A stretch of DNA of 64,000 nucleotides from Dendrobium chrysotoxum (Eukaryota > Streptophyta > Magnoliopsida > Asparagales > Orchidaceae): positions 17,480,657 to 17,544,656 of the forward strand of contig CM034314.1 in the NCBI GenBank assembly GCA_019925795.1, written 5' to 3'. The number at the start of each line of letters is the position of its first letter. Positions within the stretch are counted from its first letter, which is position 1. Position numbers and translations under genes: made by a program. Under the pieces are notes generated by a model. That model was not told the origin of the DNA. It saw only the letters and a list, made by a program, of their open reading frames with translations, and did not search any database. Shown piece by piece: positions 24,872 to 36,919 of the stretch.

Positions 24872-26516
24872 TGTGCATAGGCCCTTATAACTTCACTTGT
24901 ATTGCATATAAAATAAAACAACCACCACTTGAGCAACCTCCATTTCTCCCTCATTCTCCTCCACACTCTCCAGTGCATGAATATAGTATATCAATTTCAT
25001 CACATCAACATAGACCATCAACATGTATGTGCAATATTTAACATGAAATAGAGAATACATTAAATTGCACATGTATGACAATTTTAGTAGTGTGCATTGG
25101 TAAAACTTGTATGCATAATCAACATTTAGAAATAAGATAATTATTCAGGAGGAATATTCTTAGTGACATTTTGATGCCTTTATTGTACTATAGTAATTTC
25201 TAGAATTGTTAATATACTCATCAAAATATTTAAAATATTGTATGAATCAAACCATATAGTAAAAAATTATATTTTTTCTGATCAAAATATTCTATTCTAT
25301 AATATACCAAAAGTTATATGTGAAAACTTCCTAAATTTTCATAAATTTATGCTTATGTTAACCTGAATCAAATAAAATCCCAGAAGTACCCACACATATG
25401 TTAAAATTGAAATATGAAGTAGGTCAGCGATAGCCTATTTTGAGATAAACAAATTTTTCAACTAGCTCCATGGATGAAATTAGCTCCGTAGCCTCCAAAC
25501 CCAAGCTTTTCCTTTCTCATTCCTCTTTTAATCCTTTTTCTTCTCTTCTCCTTGTTCCTTTCTTTGACTATGGGATGGTGGAAATGAAATGAGATAGGTT
25601 TAGATAATGAGTTAAGATATTTATATGAAAACATGAAAATTGACCTAGCACAACGATGCTAATCTCCCCACTATTGCTATGCTCCTAAGGAGAACTTGTT
25701 TCTAAAAATCTCTTAGCTTGAAATAATATAATTTGAACTACCAAAAGCAATGGTAATTAGATGTACATGTTTAAACTTATTCACAAGTGCTATCAACTGT
25801 TATCGGTAGAAGACCACTTTTATATAAAAATGAGAAGTCGGTGATGAGAGCCTCGAATAGCAAAAAATCGTTTGTGATGTAGGGTGCACAAGTGGCTCTC
25901 CAATGGTACCAATGGGCATGAATTTTAGCTATCAATAAGAAGGGCAAACTAGTTTGAAGGACCTAAAGAAATGGTGAATCAAAGTTGTAGTAAGAAAATA
26001 ACATCAAGGGTGGGTTATATGAGTGGGCAAGCGTCCATAAGCAATAGTAAGCTTTTATGCTAATCATTATTGTAACAATTTAGGTTCTAAGAAAAGCTGC
26101 ATACTTAAGGTAGAACAATGAAATAATCAAAGCTTAAATGATCTATCTCATATTAGCCAATTCAACATTAAAAAACTCCATTCAAAATGTTAGCCATCTT
26201 AACATGATAAACATTAACTAAACTCCAATAAGTTCATCCTTAATGTGAAGTTTTGATAATGGTTTACAAGACCTTGAGTGTCATAAGAGAGAGTAGACAA
26301 GCTCCCACAATCTCCTTAAGGCTCACCATTATCTATTATTAAGATGTTTGAAGTTCCAAATTTATGTTAATATAGAAGTGATCATTTTGATACATAATTT
26401 TTTAGATTTCTTATTACAATAAATGCAACTTTTGTTGTATCTGGCCCAACTACAACCGATCACTCGTTCAATTCAACCTCCTCAATACCAGTTACAATAA
26501 CAACAACAAGTTTTTT

Positions 26517-26625
26517 GACTTCGTTTGAGATAATTTTTTTACTGTTTTCTACAGGAATTTTCTAGTACAAAAATTTCTTGAAAGAAGTAAAAATGCACTG
26601 GTCAAAAACTATCCCAAATGAAGCC
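26517..26625. mobile_element. MITE family, copy D
   Basis: Left end GACTTCGTTTGAGATAATTT; right end on the other strand GGCTTCATTTGGGATAGTTT. The length of about 109 and the T-rich inside agree with the other copies. No target duplication is certain. Confidence 0.65.
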
Positions 26626-27128
26626 TATATCCCACTACGTAGGATCAGCCACAGGAATCATTTTTCTTTATTGTGTTCTATTAACTTACCTAAAATTAAA
26701 ACATAGAACTAAAGCATTCTTAAAAGATGGCTCTTTCTACAACTCGCTGAAGAAGTCATTTTTTTCATTATTTTATAATTTTATCTGTAAAACATTAGTA
26801 TGCCTTGGCCCCAATAATTTAATGAAAGAAAAAAAAACATGGCGGCTACAACTAAAAACCAATAGGTCTTCTAAAGATAACCAAAGCGAAGGCTGTGGCT
26901 TTCTTATAATTTGTCAAGATATGATCTACATAAAAACCAATTTGGATTCCTCTAACAAAATAAGTCCAAAGACTCCAATCCAAATATAAGCTTCTTCTCA
27001 CAAATCTGGTCAAATTTATCAAATAAATTTTAATTATTTGGATTAAATTATTTGATTTATTTTAAGTTATCTTCATTTCATTGATAAATAATTTACCTTT
27101 TTAAAATGGGATATTTGAATGATTAAGC

Positions 27129-27592
27129 TAGGGGTGTAAGTGAGTCAAGCCGACTCATGTGTTGGCTCGAGCTCGACTCGATAAATGTCTCGTGAGCTGA
27201 GCTCGATGAGCTAACAAGCCAAGCTTCAGCTAGCTTGATTCGACTCTTTAGCTCTCCAGTCAGCTCGTTTAAAAATATATTAACATAAAATGCACTTAAA
27301 ATTTATTAGCATTAAGAATTTTAAGTATAAAATTGTTAAAAATATTTAAAAACTATTTGTCACTTTCTTATATTAAGTTATGCTTTATTATTTTTATTTT
27401 AATTTCTCATTCTTTTTTTTATTTTATTATAATGATTGCTTAAATCATAATCAGTCTCTCTTTCATATAATAAAGCTCGAGCCGGCTCAAACTCATGGAA
27501 TAAATCTAGAGCTGGAGATTGAACTCAATTAACTAATCAAGCTCAAGCTCAAAAGGGTGACTCGAGCTTGGCTCGACTTGTTTTCACCCCTA
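27129..27592. mobile_element. Non-autonomous hAT-type element with 8-bp target duplication
   Basis: The element starts TAGGGGTGTAAG and ends TTTTCACCCCTA, an inverted pair. It is flanked by a perfect 8-bp direct repeat GATTAAGC at 27121-27128 and 27593-27600. An 8-bp duplication with short TIRs is the mark of hAT transposons. The inside is rich in GCTCGAG-like words and an AT-rich middle, with no transposase frame, so it depends on a partner elsewhere. Both the duplication and the ends are intact, so the insertion is fairly young. Confidence 0.88.
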
Positions 27593-27857
27593 GATTAAGC
27601 ATATTATACTCTTAATTACCATAATTAAACAATAATAGTAATAATATTGACTTTAATTTCTAATTATTTTAATTATTTAATTACAAATTGTTATAATTTA
27701 TCAATCAATTAATCAGTTGTACTAAGACTAACTATTAGGATTAAATAATGAAAAATGTAATTATCAACATGCAAGCTTAATTAATCATTAACTATTTTAA
27801 AAATGTAATAATAATTAATTTTATTATTATGCAAATTAATAAATCATTCTATGTGTG

Positions 27858-30800
27858 TGTTGGTGTTTGAAAGCGGGTTTTGAAAAATTTAGTCTTCTTT
27901 GGGAATTTTTGAATTAACATTAAAATTTAATTCTAAAATCAAACATCCCATCAAAAATACTATACCACCTCGGGAGGTGGAAATAAAATTTCAGGATGGG
28001 GTTCAGATTTAGAATTAAGAATTCTATCTTAAATATCGTAGCCAAATTCAAGAGAGAACTTCATATGGCCCCTAAAGGGTCAAAATAAGGTTCAGTCAAA
28101 TATCGAGCTACAATAATCAAGAGGAGCGATCGTTAATTTTATATTCGAATTCATTTTAACAAAAGATATATCTCCTTGAAGGGAGAAGATATCATTTGTT
28201 AATAATCGTTCGAACATAACGATAACGATCATTAATGATTTGATTTTTTTCCCAAAGATAACTAATCGAGTTTTAAAAATTAGTTTTGAAAAATTAGATG
28301 TGTGTTCTAAATCTCCTACGAGCGCAAGCCCTCGTAGTTAATTACATCGTGGGAGACCGGAGTCCCCTACGAAAACTTTCGATTAGAATAATGGCAGAAA
28401 TTTTGTTTAGAGATTTCTAGGAGTGATGCCAAAGAGGTGAATTTGGATTTTGAAAAGGGATTGGAGCAAGATTGAACATTTATTTTGGAATCAAATGAGG
28501 AAGGGTAGGGGATACTTTAGGATTCTGAAACAATTCAGAAGTGCCCCGATCTAAGCTAAGTGTTGGGCTTTAAATTTTGGATTGAAAGAATATTTAATTT
28601 GAGTTGAGCATTTTATTAGAAATTTGGGATTGTATTCCCGGAGGTTGGGGTCTTATGATTCAAAAAGAGACCTGCCCCAGATCTTAGATTTAAATTTGGA
28701 CACTGGAACACAGTAGTCCGAACCTAACTAATGCAGTGCAAAATCTGGACTTACCCCGGCTTGGATTGGGGAGCCAGCTAAACCACCTAAACGCTTCAAA
28801 ACCATGAGTCCGGTCTTTTGATGCAGAGTGATTAGGGACGTTATTTAAGATTGGTTTAAGAAGTTGGGGTCGACATCTAGAGCAGATTCCTAATTGACCC
28901 CTTAACTTATGTCGGGTGGAATGCTTAGACTAAAATGCAATTAAAATTTTAATTTAATAAGTTTCTAATGCGATGCATGCTGGTTAAAATATCCAAATCT
29001 GGTATGCATGAAATTTTAAAAAAGGCTTATAAAATAATTTTTTTTGAAAAGACTAGACTTCCCCAGATCCAGCACCTCATCCTCATAGGTCGGATTATCT
29101 GGACTCTACCCACGGGCGGGGAAGTGTCTTATAGCAAGGAGGGAGAGAGATGCAGTAATATGCATGCGACCCCGGACGATTCCGGCTATTCCCTAGGTCG
29201 TTAAATTTCTATGTTATTTAAATCTTAAAATTTTAAATATAGGTTATGAATAGAAATATTTTTGGTCCTTAAAGAGCCTAACGAATTCCAGGCTAAAACA
29301 AAAAACGGCATGCAAGCGCCAAAGAACTAGAAAAAAAAATATGCAATCCTATACGCAATCAAATTAAATCACAACACACTAAATAATCAAATTAATTAAA
29401 TAAATGTCCATAGGCAAATTGCCTTGCTTATTACAACCCAGATTTACATAAATTAAAAGTGGCCGGGCACCACTAACAACAACCCGGATTCTAATCCTAA
29501 TACAGACGCAAGTGACTTTGAGTGGGATACTCTATGTCTTCAACTTCTCGGTCTTCTCTTCCTCGAGCTCCTTAGATTCTTCATGGTTGGATACCCAAAT
29601 GGAAAAGAGAACTCTTCCCTTGAGGGGGAGGTTACTCTTTCCACTTTGAGTAGTGAAGTGATCCAAATTTGGAGTTCCAAATGGATAAGGACTATCCCCC
29701 GAAGGGATATCCTTTCCTCTTTGGAATCCAACCTTTGGATCTATGTATCCCAAAATCAAAGTGTCACTTTCACAACTCAATACTCAAACAAATTACATGA
29801 ATATAAAAATAAAAATTCTAGACTCTCCTGCAGGGTTATCCTAAGCATTTAAATATTAGAATACATCCCAAGCAGTTATATATATATGCATGTAAAAGTA
29901 AACACACTTGGCCACGCTCTTTTTATTTGGGGGGCTAAGCAGCTGAAGCACCTGTAGCATTTATATTTATGATTTATTTAGCCCCCTTTATTGCCCTGCA
30001 CGAGCGTGGCCACCTGCAGAAAATCCAGTGAGCATCCAGATCGTTCCTAACCTAAGGGTAATCTAATCGCCCATCACATCAATCCACAGAGTGCAGTAAA
30101 AGTAAATAAACACATCAATCAATTTCAATCACAACATGCAAAGAAAACTCGAAAAACTCGGCACACAGCAGAAAAGGAAACATCGGCCTAGCCTAAATCT
30201 AGAGTTGGTTGTCCTAGCAAATCATCTAAAGTGTGTGTAGAAGGTCGTGTGGCTGGGGTAGATCCTAGGATTGGTAATTGATTGAAGTTGTTTGATGTCC
30301 TGATTGGTTGAAAGGCTTAAGGGAGATTTTAATTGAAGTTTAAGTCTTAATGGTTTAAATTTGATTTTAAAATTGATTTTAATTGTTTGTTGAATACCAC
30401 CTTTGTTGCACACCGAGGCCATGAAGTTTATTTCACCTTCCTTGGGGCTAATTCAATAGCCTCGTAGGCCTGGGTTACCCAATGGTACCCGATATAATTA
30501 AGTGAATCGAGTTTGATTAAAGTTTGAAGACTGATCAATTTTTAATTAAACTGATTGGTTGCTGGTTTTAAAATAAAATTGATGTTTTCTGGAATTTTGA
30601 ATGATTTATTGAATTTTAGAATTTTATGGATTATTTTAATTAGTTAATTAAGGGGTCCAAAGTTGACTTTTCAAATTAAAATTAATTTTGTAAGTTTCAG
30701 ATTTTTAATAAATATTAGACCTTATGACGAGTTGTTAGACTGTTAGTACACTCAATTTGGAGTTTTCTATGAAAAGTTATGATTTTTCGAAGTTCGAGCC

Positions 30801-33800
30801 TAGTTTTGAACTATGGTTGACTGAAAAGTTGACTTTTTGACTTTGACCAGATTTTGGAGATTTGACATTTTTAGAAAATACTAGACCTTAATTGGAGTTG
30901 ATTGACACTAAGTTTGCTCAATTTGGATTTTTTTGTAATTAGTTATGCATTTTCAAAGTTTCCTTAATTATTGAATTTTTAAAATTGCTTAATTAGGAAG
31001 GTTTTGATCATTTTGATCCAAACTCATCCCAAACTGGATGGAATCAATCCCAAAGGTCAGGAATGACCCATGGGAGTGTTTACAAGTGTTTGGAAATTAT
31101 TTTGGATTTTTAATAATTTTTAATTAATTAATATAATTAATTATTGATTTTCATTAAAAGTCAAATTAAAGTTAAATTAGGAGTCCAGTCAAGGGGCTTT
31201 TATTTTTCCTAGGTATAGGATTAAGTTTTGGTCAATTTGAGATATTATTTGTAATTTTTGGAGTTAATTTGGATTTATTACATTTTGTTGAATTTTCTGG
31301 GTCCTTAAAAGGGTTGAAACTTTGGGTAATTAATTTTCTGACCTAATGACCTCCAAATTCAGTGAAATTTGGACCTAAGGCTTATTATGTCACTAAGTTT
31401 TCTGTGTTCAAATTTCACCCCTATTGGGTGTGTGTACAATCCCCTAGGAATTTTCTAAGTTTTCTACACTTTTCCTTAATTATTTTTCCTAGGTGTCTCT
31501 ACTATTCAAATAGGCGTGAAATTTGGTTTGTCTAACCCTTACACATATGCAATCACACCACAAAAGTTATGCATCCTAATTCTATAGAAAAATGGAGTTA
31601 TGAATTTTCAAAGTTTTGGGTCCAAAATGGACCCATTACCTTAAAAATTCACATCATAGCAATTCAATGGATATCTAAACCTAAGAAAATTATAGTACAT
31701 GCCTAAGATACCCAAATAGCTTCCACCAAAATTTGGGGCTCAATTGACCACTGGATTGTGAGAAAATCACAAAAAACCGATTTTAAATAAATAGAAATAT
31801 CTCACAATCCAGTAATCAAATTAACTCAAAATTAATTTTAATAAATACTAGGGTAAATTATCTTTCTAACGAGCCCAAAAACACCTAATTTGGTGGAAAA
31901 ATGAATTTATTATGAATTTTGAAAGTTATGACCATTTTTTTGAATTTTTAAGTCCATTAATAACCGGCGCCAATCATTGGCAATGATCGGCGCCAAAACG
32001 GCGGCGGCGTGTGGCATTTTGATATGCAAAGTACTGTTTATCAACCACCTAAACACGCCATCACTAATCCCGAGCCGTCCGATCGAGAAAGATAGAAAAT
32101 CGGACGGCCGAGATCGATCAAGGCCGTTTTAGCTCAAAATGAACTAGAAAATTGAAATACTCATAACTTTCAAAATACTAGTCGAAATTTAACAAAATTT
32201 GAAACATAGGCTCATGGGAACATGAACTTTCATTGCCTAGAGTTTGGAGACCCCAAGCAATGAAATTTTTGAGCAGTTTCAAATTGAAATTTAAACGTAA
32301 AATGAGCATAACTTACAATCCAACCGTCGGATTTTTGAGATCTTGGGCTTGTTGGAAAGCTGCAGTGATCCTCTACAACTTTGATGAAGACACCAAGAGC
32401 TGGATCTAGCTGGATCAAAAGTTGTGTTGGAAAACCCTCTTTCTCTCTCTAGAATGCTCTCTCCTCACTAAAATAGTGATTTGAGGCTTGGAAATGATGG
32501 GGAGAAGCTTGGAAAAGCCTTGGAGATGGATGGAGAGGATGGGGAAGGCTCTAGGAAGGTTGGAGGCTGGAGGAGAGTTGAGGGAGAGTTGAGGGAGAGT
32601 GAATAATCAAGATTCTCTCTCTTAGGTTAGGTTTCTCCCACCTTAGCACTTGGCTTTTGGATTGGATGGTCTTGATTTGTTTGGAGGGAGTTTGGATGCA
32701 TGACAAGTGTCCCCTAAGCTACCTAAAGCTATGGAATAGGGTTGGTGGTGAGTGTAACCTCTCTTGGTCCATGGGAAAGGGGACCACACCTTTTCCCCCA
32801 TTTGGGTGAACCAAAGCTTGGCTTGGTTTAGGGAGTTGGCTTAGGGCTTCTTAAGAGAGGAAATGGGTCAATTTCTATCAGGTTTGAGCAGGTTTTGGAT
32901 CAAGCCATGGATTGCCAAGGTGGCTTGGTGATGTGGCCATGATTTGGCCTCTTTCCATAGGCTTAAAGGGGTTTGGAGAAGATTTTGACCCCTCCAAATG
33001 GGTGGACCAAGTCAACCCAAGGGGGAGCTTGACTTGGAAAGCTTTGGACATGTCAAGAGTGTCCAATTGAATGATTTTGAGGGATTGATTTGATTTAAAA
33101 TGGGTTCAAGCATTGAAATTGACCTTAATGTGGGTTAAGGGTTGATTTGGTCAACCTTGGTTGACTTGGTCAACCAGGTCAAACCAAGACTTGAGTTTGG
33201 ATCCAATGTGTTCCTAATGATATTTAGGATCCATTGGGATAGGTTTTGAAGGTTATATGGGAAGGTCATGTTGAACTTTGGGGAAAAGACCAAAAATCTC
33301 TATAAAGGGCATTTTGGTCATTTTGACCCCTAGTCAACATTGGGTCAAACTGAGTCCAAAAAAGTGTAGGTTATTGGTCAAAAAGTCATAACAAAGGTCA
33401 TGGACATGGTCGAAAGGTTTGGAAGGCGTCCCAAGGTCAAATTGCTCTGGATGGCAAGTCTAGTGGCACAGGCTGTAAATAATTGAAGGTTTTGCAGCCT
33501 TTGGGAAAAGATTCAGTTTGAGGGGCTAGGAGTGTTGGATTGAGCTCAAATTTGGAGGGTTGATTTTAGAGACATGTTTGAATAATATGGAATTGACGGA
33601 TCATGATTTGGAGGTCACTTGACAGGGTTTCTAGGTGACAGAAAGTTCACCCAGAAAGGGTTTCAGGACCTAGGTCCTTGACCTTGAAGGTTTGATTTAG
33701 AATGTTGGATTTGGGTTGGATTTAAGATTTAAATGATTGACCTTGAATCATTCATATCAATGAAAATCAAATGAAAGATTGAAATTAATTGGATATGATT

Positions 33801-33992
33801 TGAAATTTGATTGAATATTGATTTAAGGCTGGATTAAAGATTGAATTAAAAGGTAGAGCTCGGTTTAATTGAGATTGAATTGGGTCTTTATTAGGACCTT
33901 TATGACTAAGGGGTGGACATCTCCCCATCATTAGGTCACTAAAAAGAAACCCAAGTGGGTCCTAGTGACCTCATACAAAAATGAGGTCAACA
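27858..33992. mobile_element. Solo LTR, 6.1 kb
   Basis: A non-coding block starts TGTTGG and ends GTCAACA, giving the inverted terminus TGTTG/CAACA. It is flanked by GTGTG at 27853-27857 and 33993-33997, a 5-bp target duplication as Ty3/gypsy and Copia elements make. Inside there are no protein frames, no primer-binding site and no second terminus, so it looks like one long LTR left after LTR-LTR recombination. The left duplication lies in a short TG run, which weakens it a little. The right third (30.5-33.9 kb) is full of TTGACTTTGACC-like words. The large size could reflect nested insertions I did not resolve. Confidence 0.7.
29910..30011. repeat. Two-step hairpin inside the solo LTR
   Basis: GGCCACGCTC (29910-29919) pairs with GAGCGTGGCC (30002-30011). 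Inside it GGGGGCTAA (29930-29938) pairs with TTAGCCCCC (29978-29986). Together they can fold as an interrupted stem of about 100 bases. Its role in the LTR is unknown. Confidence 0.75.
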
Positions 33993-34255
33993 GTGTGTTA
34001 TCAAAATATTATATAAAAAAAACATATTATGCAATCTAATTGAATTTAGTTTAAAATAAATAAATAGATTCTATAAAAAAAGTTATTGTTGATTAAAATT
34101 ATGTTTAAAGAAAATTAATTAATTAATGGTATCAATAAAACAATATTGTAAATAAAATATTTATATGTGAGTTTATTTGCATGGTCCAAAATTACTATTA
34201 AATTTAATTGTTTCAAAATGAGATAAGAGAGAGGAGAGATATTGGGAAAGAGAGG

Positions 34256-34257
<2 letters not shown>

Positions 34258-34288
<31 letters not shown>
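34258..34288 (+). repeat. (GA)n microsatellite
   Basis: About 15 units of GA preceded by GA-rich sequence (AGATAAGAGAGAGGAGAGAT), just left of the MULE-like element. Confidence 0.95.
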
Positions 34289-34291
<3 letters not shown>

Positions 34292-34315
34292 CACATACAT
34301 AACACATAATTTTTA

Positions 34316-35389
34316 AGCATATTTTTATAAATGAGCATTTTAATAATTTTTATTATAAGTGTGAGCATATCACCCCCAAAATTTAGGAATAAGCACAATC
34401 GGAAAATGAAATTCCGGTTTCTTAAAAAGTAGAAAAAAGAAATTTCGGTTTCAAAGATTAAAAAAAAAAGGAAAAACTAAATCCGAATTCTACTGTTTTA
34501 TTTTTAAAAAATTTTTATTCAATTTAACCGTCGGAAATCAATTTTTTGGTTACGTTTCAAATTGGAAAATATTAAATAAGATAATTAATATTTTTATTCA
34601 ATAAAATAATTACTAATTAAATTATTAATATTAATATTCAATATAAATTATTATTAAATTTATGCATCAAATATTGAAATGTCAATGTGAAGGCTATAAT
34701 TTTTTATTAAATATCTAATAACATTTAATAAAACTTGTTTAAAATAAATTTATATTATTAAAATATTTATAAGAAAAAGAATTAAATTAAATATACCAAA
34801 TTAATAATTTAAATAAATATAATATAAATTAATTAATTTAAATAATTTTTTATAAATTATTATATTTAATTAAAACTTATAAAGTTTTGTATATATTTAG
34901 TTTAAATTATTAAATATATGTATTTTAATAATAAAAATGTTAAAAAATTTCTTAAATATATAAAAAAATATTGTTTAATTTAAATATTTCAAAAAATTTA
35001 AATTAAGATACAAATTTAAATTTAATAATAAATATTAAATATTGTATTTTTAAAACTATGTAAATATATATATTTTAATTTAAGTATAATTTTATTTTTT
35101 AATATCATTTCAATTATTAAAATTTCAATTGGAATTTTTTTTTTGAAAAATAAAACAAATAATTTTAAGTATAATTTTTAATATTTCCGGTTAAAGGTTT
35201 GAAACCGGAATTAAAGCAACCGAATTAAAAATTAATTTTTTAAAAAATTATAGAGGCTTGAAACCGGAATTTCGTTTTCCGGTTTCTTTAATTGGGATTT
35301 CTAAACCGGAATTTCATTTTTCAATTTTGTAGCCCATACGCTCATAATTATAATAAAAGTATTAAAATGCTCATTTATAAAAATATGCA
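34316..35389. mobile_element. MULE-like non-autonomous element
   Basis: Long terminal inverted repeats of about 110 bases: the left arm runs from GCATATTTTTATAAATGAGC at 34317 through GAAATTCCGGTTTCTT near 34408. The right arm mirrors it from 35388 back to about 35280. The direct repeat ATAATTTTTA occurs immediately outside on each side (34306-34315 and 35389-35398); 9-10 bp is the size Mutator-like elements make. The 1.07-kb inside is extremely AT-rich and non-coding. The word CCGGAAT/ATTCCGG recurs in both arms. The assignment to MULE rests on TIR length and duplication size. Confidence 0.75.
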
Positions 35390-35414
35390 TAATTTTTAGG
35401 GATTTACATTCATA

Positions 35415-35786
35415 CCACTTTAGTTCATACTATTTATATATTTACACAACTCACCTTGATCTGTTGATTGGGAGCTTAGGCTACCATCTAAGAGGTCTTA
35501 GGTTCGAGTCCTATATATGCGATGTGTGTTGAGTCTGCCTTAATTGGCCTAAATATCCCAAAAAAAAAATTATATATTTAACACCTAAAACTTTAATATT
35601 ACATGCCTACTATTCGTAGAACAAATATGAGTGCATGTAATGAAATATTAAAGTTTTGAAGGTGATATGACTGGTAAGAATAACATATAGAAGTGATATA
35701 CTTGATATTAAAATTTTATATAAGCGATAGAAATATAATATTAAAATTTTAGATGTTAGATATGTAAATATCATGAAATAAAGTGG
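35415..35786. mobile_element. MITE split by a SINE
   Basis: CCACTTTAGTTCATACTATT at the left end matches the reverse complement of the right end (CCACTTTATTTCATGATATT). The match continues for at least 50 bases once the inserted 35445-35569 segment is skipped. A second inner palindrome (ACTTTAATATTACATGC near 35590 against GCATGTAATGAAATATTAAAGT near 35635, one strand to the other) extends the fold. No coding. Superfamily unknown; no clear target duplication. Confidence 0.7.
35445..35569 (+). mobile_element. tRNA-derived SINE
   Basis: The pol III B box GGTTCGAGTCC is at 35501-35511, preceded some 35 bases earlier by an A-box-like GATTGGGAGCTTAGG. The 3' end is CCC followed by a run of A. TTATATATTTA occurs directly on both sides (35434-35444 and 35570-35580), an 11-bp target duplication typical of LINE-driven insertion. 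It lies within the left arm of a MITE, which gives the order of events: the MITE first, then the SINE. Confidence 0.8.
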
Positions 35787-36090
35787 CCCCCTAATTTTTA
35801 TAGGTCATGAATTTTTAAAAATTATTAATAGAATATCAGCCCTAATTTATTATGGAGAAAGAAAGAGAGCCCCAATTTATTATCAATTCCACGGGCGAGA
35901 GAACCTGACGCCGGTAGCGAGCAAGCCCTGGCTTCCTTTCCATATTCCATTAACGTGCGTCGCACGAAGCTTCACCGCTAGCTGCCTCAATCCCGCACGC
36001 GAGAGAATCTGATGCCATCGACTTTGCATTGCTTGCCACCATCGAAACTCCACCACCTTATCACCCACCCCCTAACTCCGATTGAATTCA

Positions 36091-36215
36091 GGTTTCGTTT
36101 GAATAGTTTTTTTACTATTTTCTAAAATATTTTTTTAGTAAAAAAAATTTAATTCAAAAATATTTTGTACTAAAGAATTATTTTATAAATCAGTAAGAAA
36201 ACTATTCAAACAAAA
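36091..36215. mobile_element. MITE family, copy E
   Basis: Left end GGTTTCGTTTGAATAGTTTT; right end on the other strand begins TTTTGTTTGAATAGTTTTC. The T-rich inside carries TTTTGTACTAAAGAATT like the other copies. About 125 bases and non-coding. Confidence 0.6.
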
Positions 36216-36410
36216 TTAATTAGACTTGACCTCATCTTGACTCAATTTGGTCATATGTGGTAAACAAAATCATATATATTCCCAATTGACCTTTGGTTGA
36301 CCCAATTACATTATGAATGAACTTCAGATGTCTTAAAGATCTAAGGACCTTACGAGTTCGATATACATTGTATTTGAGCAAGATCAAGTCTAGATTGAAC
36401 ATACCCTAAC

Positions 36411-36464
36411 CTTAGTAAGTTATTAAGCCCAATTGGAGCCTTAGTAAGTTATTAAGCCCAATTT
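36411..36464 (+). repeat. 29-bp tandem duplication
   Basis: CTTAGTAAGTTATTAAGCCC with its following AATTGGAGC is followed at once by a second CTTAGTAAGTTATTAAGCCC and AATT. It is a simple short tandem duplication in non-coding DNA. Confidence 0.9.
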
Positions 36465-36919
36465 ACTTGACTTAAACTAATTTGACTTTTGCCTCATCTC
36501 CATTTGAGCTTATAGACTCAATGGGACATTTAGATTCTCTAGGTTAAGCCTTAGGTTGCATAGACCTAACCAATACCTAAGTTGAACCAATAATTAACCC
36601 ATTTAATCCTATTTATGAACCAAGGATAACCCAGACATCCCTAAGGTCTCCCTTTGACCCTTAGGTGTTTGCTAGTTATATGGATAACCTAAGTTAACTC
36701 ATTACTACTTCAATTGAGCACAATATGAACTCATCCACTCAATTAGCTTGAGCTATATTAACTAAATCCATAAAATGGTTACGATTAGAATTTAGGTGAG
36801 TATACACACCTCTAAAAGGTTGTTAGGCTACTTGGTAAGTAGCCCAAGTGGAACACAAATTAACCTATTAGGGCTCTTTGGATCAAATTGCTTTATTCAA
36901 GTTGATTAACCGCTTAGGC

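Larger units (their letters stand above)
21480..26516. other. AT-rich intergenic DNA, no gene recognised
   Basis: Five kilobases with only short open frames, none with a domain or a conserved splice pattern. It includes a run of 23 G (22921-22943), an (ATT)n tract and a direct repeat near 24731, given separately. A more GC-rich patch near 22890-23150 around the G run shows no protein I recognise. Confidence 0.5.

Noticed and set aside
24006..26480. A further LTR starting ATCACACCTC
   Set aside because: No matching GAGGTGTGA end or target duplication could be found.
35460..35530. Possible tRNA gene (GGTTCGAGTCC B box)
   Set aside because: No acceptor stem or cloverleaf can be drawn. The A tail and 11-bp target duplication show a SINE.
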